NCBI GenBank assembly: GCA_020723545.1
Contig: DYIS01000051.1
Location: 1-11,985 of the forward strand
Direction: 5' to 3'
DNA: 11,985 bases
Origin: Ktedonobacter racemifer
GTDB lineage: Bacteria; Chloroflexota; DTOL01; JACQYG01
Below, in pieces: positions 6,703-11,985 of the stretch (position 1 is the first letter of the stretch; each line of letters opens with the position of its first letter). Both the position numbers and the translations under genes were made by a program. The notes beneath the pieces are model-generated. The model worked only from the letters and a program-made list of their open reading frames with translations. It had not been told where the DNA came from and made no database searches.

Positions 6703-7892
6703 TGCGCGGACCCCCGTTCCCGCACCACCCGGGAGTACACCTGGGCGGTGCGAGCCGCGATGTAGGGCCAGTTATACTCCTTCGCTACTTTGGCATAGGC
6801 CTTCTCGGCCCGGATCCGGGCCCAATGGGGTTCCGTCAAAGTATGCACGATGCCCCAGGCCAGGGAATCGGGGTTATCGGGATATACCCGCAGCCCGGTC
6901 TCCCCGTGCTCCACCACCTCTGCCAGGCCGCCCACCTCGGAGACCACCACCGGTGTCCTGGCCGCCATGGCCTCCAGCGCCACTATGCCGAAGGGCTCGT
7001 ACAGGCTGGGGAACACAGCCACGTCGGCTACCTTGAACAGCCGATCGCGATCTTCATCGGATATGAAGCCGGTGAAGAGCACCTTGTCGCCCAATCCCAG
7101 GGCGTCGGCCCGGGCCCGCAGCTCGCTGTCCTGGCTTCCGGTGCCCGCCACCACGAACTTAGCCAGGGGAAAGGATGCCAAGACCTCGGGCATGGCCTCC
7201 ACCAGCACGCCGACGCCCTTCTCGTGCACCAACCGGCCCACGTAGTAGACGATCTTCTCCTCCGGCAAGGCGTAGCGCTGGCGGAATCGAGAGAGGTCCT
7301 GACCTTCCAAGCAGTCGAAGCGTCTCACCTCCACCCCATTGGGGATGACGTCGATCTTGTCCAGTGGCGTTCGGAAGATCCGGGCCACCTCATTGGCCAT
7401 GAAGCCAGAACAGCAAATGACTCGCCAGGCCTCGTAGGTGAGCCACCACTCGGTGTTGTGGATGGCCGTGGACATCTCGCCGCAGGGATTGCCCCGGCAG
7501 CGGCCGTGCTCGGTGGCATGGATGGTGGCCACCAAGGGGGCGCGGTGCTGGTGCTTCAGGGCGCACGCGGCAAAGGCCACCAACCAGTCGTGGGCGTGGA
7601 TCAGGTCAAAGGATCCGGCTTTTTCCATTAACGCATGCCCGCGCTCCTCCAGCGACCAGTTCATGCGCTGGGCAAGGGTGAGGATATCCAGGCCAGTGGG
7701 GTCCGGCGGGTCAACTCGATGGACCATGCCGTCGCCCAGCGACTCCTGGGGGCTTCCACCTGCCCAGCGGGGCGTGATCAGGTGTATCTCCACCCCCTCC
7801 TCGCTGAGGGCTGGCGTCAACTCGGCCACGTGTTGGCCCAACCCACCCACCACATGCGGCGGGTACTCCCAAGAAAGCATGAGCACGCGCAT
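6687..7892 (-). CDS. Family-4 glycosyltransferase (GT-B fold), substrate unknown
   Basis: A 401-residue retaining glycosyltransferase with the two-domain GT-B layout of glycogen-synthase-like and GT4 enzymes. The acceptor-side N domain begins with MRVLMLSWEYPPHVVGGLG, whose glycine loop is typical, and contains HAHDWLVAF. The nucleotide-sugar domain has YVGRLVHEKG near 217 and the EPFGIVALE motif near 299-307, whose two glutamates mark the E-x7-E site. Cytoplasmic, with no signal or membrane segment. Four cysteines lie in the middle insert (Cys132, Cys137, Cys160, Cys161). The ATG at 7892 directly follows the smc stop with no gap. A GGAGA inside the smc end, about nine nt upstream, serves as ribosome site, so it is coupled to smc translation. 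Related enzymes act in alpha-glucan, trehalose or surface glycan synthesis; nothing here decides between them. No other sugar genes adjoin it, so I leave the gene symbol blank. Confidence 0.9.
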   Translation of the reverse strand: MRVLMLSWEYPPHVVGGLGQHVAELTPALSEEGVEIHLITPRWAGGSPQESLGDGMVHRVDPPDPTGLDILTLAQRMNWSLEERGHALMEKAGSFDLIHAHDWLVAFAACALKHQHRAPLVATIHATEHGRCRGNPCGEMSTAIHNTEWWLTYEAWRVICCSGFMANEVARIFRTPLDKIDVIPNGVEVRRFDCLEGQDLSRFRQRYALPEEKIVYYVGRLVHEKGVGVLVEAMPEVLASFPLAKFVVAGTGSQDSELRARADALGLGDKVLFTGFISDEDRDRLFKVADVAVFPSLYEPFGIVALEAMAARTPVVVSEVGGLAEVVEHGETGLRVYPDNPDSLAWGIVHTLTEPHWARIRAEKAYAKVAKEYNWPYIAARTAQVYSRVVRERGSAQWNQG

Positions 7893-10800
7893 TCATCCCA
7901 TCTCCGCGGACTGGGCCTCCAGCACCGGTGGCGGGGAGGCCCGGTGGCTCTCGAGTCGCAGCGAGATCACCCTGGAGACGCCATCGTCGCCCAGGGATAC
8001 GCCGTACATGGCGTCGGCGATCTCCATAGTAGCACGATTGTGGGTGATGATGATGAACTGGGTGCGTTGAGAGAGGTCCCGCAGCACGTCGCAGAACCGC
8101 CCCACATTGGCCTCGTCCAATGCGGCATCCACCTCGTCCAGGAAACAGAAAGGGGTGGGGTTTACGGTCAGGATGGCGAACAGCAATGCCGTCGCCGTCA
8201 AAGCCCGTTCACCGCCCGACAAAAGGGCCAGGCTTTGCAAACGCTTGCCGGGGGGCTGGGCGACGATTTCGATCCCGGTGCTCATGGGCTCTCCCGGGTC
8301 CGTCAGCACCAACTTGGCCGTGCCGCCGTTAAAGAGGGTAATGAAACAGCGCTTGAACTCCTCCGCTACCGCCGCAAAGGTCTCCTCAAAGCGCCTTTGC
8401 ATCAGGGTGTCCAGCTCGGCGATAACCGTCCGCAGAGAGCGCGCCGCCTGTTGCAGGTCCTGGACCTGCGCCGTCAGGAAGGTATAGCGCCCCAGAGTCT
8501 CCTCGTACTCGGCCACGGCATCGGGGTTGATCGCCCCCAACGACTTCACCTGCTTCCTCAAGTGGTCGATGCGCCGCCTCAGATTCTCCGGCGCTGGCGC
8601 GGCCTGGGGGGACATCGAGCCCGCCACCCCCTGGAGGCCTGGCAACTGCAGCCGGAGCTGCTTGGGCCAAGAATAGTCATCAGGTAGCTCCATGGTCTCA
8701 CCCGTCTCCTCGCCGACGTCCCACAGTTCCGCTTCCATCTGCAACTGGCGATGCAGGCTCACCAGGTCATTGCGCTGCCGCTGTACCTCCATCGCCGCCT
8801 GGCTGTGGGCTAGCTCGGCCTCGAGCAGGTGCGTTCGGATGTCGTTCTCCTCTTTGCCCAGAGCCACCAGGTCATCCTCCAGCCTCGCCAGCTCAACCTC
8901 CGCCGAGCGGGTACGAGCCTCCAGTCCGGCGATCAGCTCCCCCAGTTCCCCCAGACGCCTTTGGTCATCTTTGATAGCCAGTTGCGTGGCGGCGCTTTGC
9001 GTCTCCAGTTGACCCTGCCTCTCGCTCTTGGCCGCCAACTGCTCCTCCAGGCGGCCTACGGCTTGTCTCTGCCCTTCCAGGGCGGTGGACTGATTAGCCC
9101 TGTCCCGTTGTGCCACCGCCAGGTGTAATTGGACGCCGGCCAGGGTTTCCCGCAACGGCGCAAGCTCTACCTGGTTGACTTTGCTCTGCAGGGCCTCTAT
9201 GGCCGCTTGGGCCTGAGCGAGGCGCTGGGCTTGCCCCTCCAGCTCAGCTTTGAGCTCTGCCTCTTTGCCGTCCAATGAACGTAGCTCTTGCCTTTTTTGC
9301 TCCACGCTGGACCGGTGCCAGCCCACCTCCTGGTTCAGCCGGTCGATCTCCCGCTCTTGCTGAGAGAGCTGAGCGGCCAGCCTTTCCCTCTGCTGAGAAT
9401 CGTCTCTAAGTGCATCTTCCAGGCGCGACAACCCCGCGCGCAGCGCCTGCTGCCTTCCCCGCTCCTCTGCCAGTTGGCTTTCCTGCTCCTGTATCTCTTG
9501 CCCCAGGGCCCCCAGCATCTCCGGTAGCTCGCGACGCTCCCGCTCCCGGGCCAAGAGGCCCGCACCGGCCCTGGCGCCAGCGCCGCCGGTGACTACGCCC
9601 GGCCTTCGTATCACCTGGCCCCGGCGCGAGACCAGCGCATCGTATCCGACGGGCAGCGCTGGGCTGACGGCACCCAGATCCTCGACCAGCCCCACCTTAC
9701 CCAATAGGCCATCCACCAGGCATTCGTACTCCGGCGCCACAGCCACCACGGCACGAGCTGGCATCACCCCAGCCATCCCCGCGGTCTGTCCCTGGGGACC
9801 AGCCCCGGCGGAATCAGCAAAGGCCTCCAGCACCAACAAGGTGGCTCGCCCGGCCTCCTCTGCGCTCAGATAGTCCAAAGCCGCCTGGGCGTCGGCCCAC
9901 GTGTCCACTACTATCCCCTGTAGGCGCTCTCCCAGAACCGCCTCTATCGCCACCTCCCACTGTTGATCTACCCTAATCAGGGAGGCCAGCGTGCCTCGAA
10001 CCCCCTGCAACCGAAAAGAGGGCTTTTCCCGGTCGCTGGCCGTCCCCGCCGCGGAAAGAACCGCCTGCACCCCGGCCGAGTATTCCTCCCAGTGCCGGTA
10101 CATCTGCGTGAGCAGCGCGTAGCGGGTTTGCAGCTCCTTCGACCTGAGGCGCAGGCCAGAAAGGGACCGTTCCAACTCGTCCTGTCTCGCCTGACTTTTG
10201 GCCAGTTCGCCCTCGAGAGCGGCTTTTTGGCCCTCGGCCTCGGCACGCCGTTGCTCTAGCTCAGTCGCCGCAGCTTCTAGCCCTCCCAACCTCTTCGCCG
10301 CCGCCTCCATTTGCTGGCCCAGGCCTTCCATGGTCTCGGCCGCTCTGGCGATCTCCAGTTCCAGCTCCTGTCGCCTCTCGGACAACTGGCTCAGGCGATT
10401 GTGTAGCTCCGACTGGTTCGCCGCCAGCCGAAACGCCAGGGACCGGTGAGCTTCCAGCTCTTGCTGCAGTGACCTGAGCATACCCTCCTGGCCGCCGAGC
10501 TCCTCTTGGGCCTGACGCACCAGGGCTTCCTGATCCAGGATCTGGCGCTCCAGTGCCAATAGGCCGTCTTCGATGGCACCCACCTTTCGGCGCTCCAGAG
10601 CCAGGACCGCTTCCAACGAGACGATCTCCTGGGCCAACTCTGCATGTTGCCTGGCCACTAAGGCCTGCCGCTCCTGGTTCACGGCCAGACGGCGCTCCAC
10701 CGTTTCGGCCTGAGCATGCCACGAGCTGGCCCCCTGGTGCCATTCGCCCAGCCTCAGGCGCAGCCCTTGCTGCTGGACACGCAGCTCATTGGACCGCAAG

Positions 10801-11597
10801 CTGTGCCGCTCCAGACGAGCCCGAAGCTCCGCCAGGCTGCTTTGCCACTGGGCTTCCCGGAGGGAGGCCTCCTCCAGGGCCTCCTGGGCCTTCTGCCACT
10901 CGTAGCTGTACCACATGGTCAGGAGCACCCGCAGTTCCTGGCGCAGTGTCTCCAGCTCCCTTGCCCGTCGTGCCTGCTCCTTGAGGGTCTTGAGCCGCGG
11001 GCCGATCTCAGCGATGATGTCGCTAGCCCGGACCAGGTTCTGCTCGGTGGTGGTGAGCTTCTCCATCGCCTCCTGGCGGCGCAGTTGATAGCGCTTGATG
11101 TCGGCAGCTTCCTCGAAAAGCCCTCGGCGTTCCTCCGGGCGTAGCGACAGTGCCGCGTCCACCAGTCCTTGCCCGATGACGGTATAGGTGTTCTGCCCCA
11201 GGTTAGCCTTCAGGAGCAGGTCCACCACCTCGCGCAGGCGAACCCGGCTCTTATTGATGAAATAGTCGCTCTCCCCGGAGCGGTAGGCCCGGCGGGTGAG
11301 GGTCACTTCGCCATAGTCCAGGGGCAAAAAAATCTGGGAGTTATCCAGGGTGAGGGAGGCCTCGGCCATGCCCAGACGAGCCCTAGAGCCGGAGCCGGCG
11401 AAGATCACGTCTTCGGTGCGCTTGATGCGCAGCGGCCGCTGGCCCTGCTCGCCCAACACCCAGCGCACAGCGTCAGCGATGTTGCTCTTGCCGGAGCCGT
11501 TGGGCCCCACCACAGCGGTGATGCCGGAGTTGAACCGGAACTCGGTCTTGCTGGCGAAGGTCTTGAACCCCTGGAGTTCCAGGCGTTTCAGGTACAA
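7893..11597 (-). CDS. smc: SMC, chromosome segregation and condensation ATPase
   Basis: A full-length bacterial SMC of 1234 residues, which works as a homodimer with ScpA/ScpB to extrude and organise DNA loops. In order: head segment with YLKRLELQGFKTFA and Walker A GPNGSGKS (31-38); first coiled coil from about 165; globular hinge about 525-670, ending in a glycine-rich VVTGGAGARAGAG stretch; returning coiled coil to about 1030; then the LLSGGERALT signature (about 1125-1134), Walker B CFLDEVD with Asp1154 and the ALDEAN D-loop. I chose the TTG at 11597 because GGAGG (11610-11606) lies eight nt upstream and the protein then begins MYLKRLELQGF, like nearly all bacterial SMCs. An in-frame GTG at 11615 would add six residues but has no ribosome site and abuts a hairpin. 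The gene leads the operon, behind a strong promoter. scpA and scpB are not in the window. Confidence 0.97.
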   Translation of the reverse strand: MYLKRLELQGFKTFASKTEFRFNSGITAVVGPNGSGKSNIADAVRWVLGEQGQRPLRIKRTEDVIFAGSGSRARLGMAEASLTLDNSQIFLPLDYGEVTLTRRAYRSGESDYFINKSRVRLREVVDLLLKANLGQNTYTVIGQGLVDAALSLRPEERRGLFEEAADIKRYQLRRQEAMEKLTTTEQNLVRASDIIAEIGPRLKTLKEQARRARELETLRQELRVLLTMWYSYEWQKAQEALEEASLREAQWQSSLAELRARLERHSLRSNELRVQQQGLRLRLGEWHQGASSWHAQAETVERRLAVNQERQALVARQHAELAQEIVSLEAVLALERRKVGAIEDGLLALERQILDQEALVRQAQEELGGQEGMLRSLQQELEAHRSLAFRLAANQSELHNRLSQLSERRQELELEIARAAETMEGLGQQMEAAAKRLGGLEAAATELEQRRAEAEGQKAALEGELAKSQARQDELERSLSGLRLRSKELQTRYALLTQMYRHWEEYSAGVQAVLSAAGTASDREKPSFRLQGVRGTLASLIRVDQQWEVAIEAVLGERLQGIVVDTWADAQAALDYLSAEEAGRATLLVLEAFADSAGAGPQGQTAGMAGVMPARAVVAVAPEYECLVDGLLGKVGLVEDLGAVSPALPVGYDALVSRRGQVIRRPGVVTGGAGARAGAGLLARERERRELPEMLGALGQEIQEQESQLAEERGRQQALRAGLSRLEDALRDDSQQRERLAAQLSQQEREIDRLNQEVGWHRSSVEQKRQELRSLDGKEAELKAELEGQAQRLAQAQAAIEALQSKVNQVELAPLRETLAGVQLHLAVAQRDRANQSTALEGQRQAVGRLEEQLAAKSERQGQLETQSAATQLAIKDDQRRLGELGELIAGLEARTRSAEVELARLEDDLVALGKEENDIRTHLLEAELAHSQAAMEVQRQRNDLVSLHRQLQMEAELWDVGEETGETMELPDDYSWPKQLRLQLPGLQGVAGSMSPQAAPAPENLRRRIDHLRKQVKSLGAINPDAVAEYEETLGRYTFLTAQVQDLQQAARSLRTVIAELDTLMQRRFEETFAAVAEEFKRCFITLFNGGTAKLVLTDPGEPMSTGIEIVAQPPGKRLQSLALLSGGERALTATALLFAILTVNPTPFCFLDEVDAALDEANVGRFCDVLRDLSQRTQFIIITHNRATMEIADAMYGVSLGDDGVSRVISLRLESHRASPPPVLEAQSAEMG

Positions 11598-11605
11598 GGG
11601 GGGTT

Positions 11606-11610
11606 CCTCC
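11606..11610 (-). promoter_or_regulatory. Ribosome binding site that decides the smc start
   Basis: GGAGG on the minus strand, with an eight-nt C-rich spacer before the TTG at 11597-11595. It lies inside the longer reading that would begin at GTG 11615, which itself has no purine-rich site upstream. This supports the rare TTG start. Confidence 0.75.
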
Positions 11611-11618
11611 AACACAAA

Positions 11619-11656
11619 GAGAGTGAGAAGGATCGCTTTTTTCCTTTCTCACTCTC
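11619..11656 (-). promoter_or_regulatory. Inverted repeat (hairpin) in the smc mRNA leader
   Basis: GAGAGTGAGAAGG (11619-11631) is matched by CCTTTCTCACTCTC (11643-11656), giving 13 pairs with a single bulged base and an 11-nt A-rich loop on the transcribed strand. From the promoter at 11671-11699 transcription should start near 11664, so the hairpin would form within the first ten or so bases of the mRNA. It ends nine nt before the GGAGG ribosome site. Possible roles are mRNA 5' protection, a regulator-binding operator, or attenuation. After the stem there are only three U residues, so it is a poor terminator. Confidence 0.65.
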
Positions 11657-11670
11657 AGAAAGGCAAGAAG

Positions 11671-11699
11671 AGTATACAATCATGCGGGTTTGCTGTCAA
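11671..11699 (-). promoter_or_regulatory. smc: Near-consensus sigma70/sigmaA promoter for smc operon
   Basis: On the minus strand a perfect -35 TTGACA (11699-11694) is followed after exactly 17 nt by TATACT (11676-11671), five of six matches to TATAAT. The predicted start near 11664 gives a leader of about 67 nt to the TTG start of smc. It lies in the 115-nt gap between the transposase stop and smc, and is the best promoter in the window. It probably drives smc, the glycosyltransferase, nadK and recN. Confidence 0.75.
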
Positions 11700-11985
11700 T
11701 TTGGGGTCGGCTCTACGTCAATAAGTGTGGAGCTAGGATGTGATGGGCACGCGGCAGAAAGCCGAGGAGCATCTTACGGATGTACACCTGAACGTTCCGA
11801 AAGCCGTAACTGAGGCGCTTGAGCAGCTTGATCTTGGTATGACAGCCCTCAGTGTACCCGTTCGTGATCCGTAGCGTGAAGTACCCAAGGATTTCCTTGC
11901 CCCAGCTGCGGAGGGTCTTGGCCCACAAGAATACTGCGGCGTCGTCGGATGCCTCCATGTTCACCAGCAGGTTGTGCCAGTGGTC
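11686..11985 (-). mobile_element. ISL3-family insertion sequence, left-hand end
   Basis: The transposase fragment marks an insertion sequence whose body lies to the right of the window. ISL3 elements usually end within a few tens of bases of the transposase stop, in imperfect inverted repeats of about 15-40 bp that begin with GG. A GGGTTTGC at 11686-11693 on the plus strand is a possible outer end, but the boundary cannot be fixed without the other end or the 8-bp target duplication. If it is right, the smc -35 box lies inside the element. Confidence 0.45.
11713..11985 (-). CDS. ISL3 family transposase, C-terminal part (runs off the window)
   Basis: The last 90 residues of a DDE-type transposase of the ISL3 family, open to the right edge of the window. 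The diagnostic block is LGYFTLRITNGYTEGCHTKI followed by KLLKRLSYGFRNVQVYIRKMLLGF. In this family the NGxxEG glutamate (Glu46 of the visible part) is the third acidic residue of the DDE catalytic triad that cuts and joins transposon ends. No frameshift or stop interrupts the visible part. The stop is TAG at 11715-11713. An internal GTG at 11964 is in frame but is not the real start, since the frame continues upstream with DHWHNLL. Whether the whole element is intact cannot be judged here. It lies 115 nt upstream of smc and points the same way. Confidence 0.88.
   Translation of the reverse strand, partial: DHWHNLLVNMEASDDAAVFLWAKTLRSWGKEILGYFTLRITNGYTEGCHTKIKLLKRLSYGFRNVQVYIRKMLLGFLPRAHHILAPHLLT

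Noticed and set aside
6546..7631. Long (361-codon) plus-strand ORF across the glycosyltransferase
   Set aside because: His/Gly/Gln-rich antisense shadow of the glycosyltransferase and nadK genes; no ribosome site or family resemblance.
7635..8687. 350-codon plus-strand ORF across the smc 3' end
   Set aside because: Antisense shadow created by the GC-rich codon pattern of smc and the glycosyltransferase gene.
1..11985. CRISPR arrays, tRNA or rRNA genes, toxin-antitoxin or defence systems
   Set aside because: No regularly spaced repeats, no cloverleaf-like or rRNA-like stretch, and no gene pair of that kind was seen on either strand.

Overview
The window is a GC-rich bacterial chromosome segment. 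Nearly all of it is a leftward (minus-strand) block of housekeeping genes, with accessory-looking DNA at both ends. In order of transcription, right to left, the genes are: smc (chromosome condensation ATPase), a family-4 glycosyltransferase, nadK (NAD kinase), recN (DNA repair ATPase), a 107-residue protein with one CxxC motif, a stand-alone heptose-1-phosphate adenylyltransferase domain (rfaE2), murJ (lipid II flippase) and a DUF429 protein. The style of SMC, RecN and the 107-residue protein reminds me of Chloroflexota (Anaerolineae-like). That is a recollection-based guess, not a computed placement; another high-GC monoderm-type lineage is possible.

Right edge (11657-11985): the C-terminal 90 residues of an ISL3-family transposase enter from outside the window. 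Just to its left is a near-consensus sigma70/sigmaA promoter (TTGACA, 17-nt spacer, TATACT) facing smc. A 13-bp inverted repeat then falls at the predicted 5' end of the mRNA, followed by an excellent GGAGG ribosome site that points to a TTG start for smc at 11597.

Core (3987-11597): smc stop and glycosyltransferase start abut with no gap, the glycosyltransferase and nadK overlap by 16 nt, and nadK and recN are 25 nt apart. This looks like one transcript with translational coupling. nadK next to recN is a widespread arrangement; the glycosyltransferase between smc and nadK is the unusual member.

Second part (747-3880): the CxxC protein, rfaE2, murJ and the DUF429 gene follow in the same direction with gaps of 31, 82 and 6 nt. 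A GC-rich hairpin with a T-rich tail between rfaE2 and murJ may partly separate two envelope-related units. MurJ flips the peptidoglycan precursor and RfaE2 activates a heptose (or related sugar phosphate), so this half is weighted towards cell-envelope or glycan biogenesis.

Left edge (1-746): lower-GC DNA without a recognisable gene. It holds one small rightward ORF (258-470) with a textbook ribosome site but no recognisable product, a short direct repeat, and a possible leftward promoter with an ORF running off the window edge. I found no CRISPR array, tRNA, rRNA or defence system. Most of the window is ordinary core genome; the points worth a second look are the smc leader, the placement of the glycosyltransferase, the small CxxC protein and the left-edge accessory DNA.
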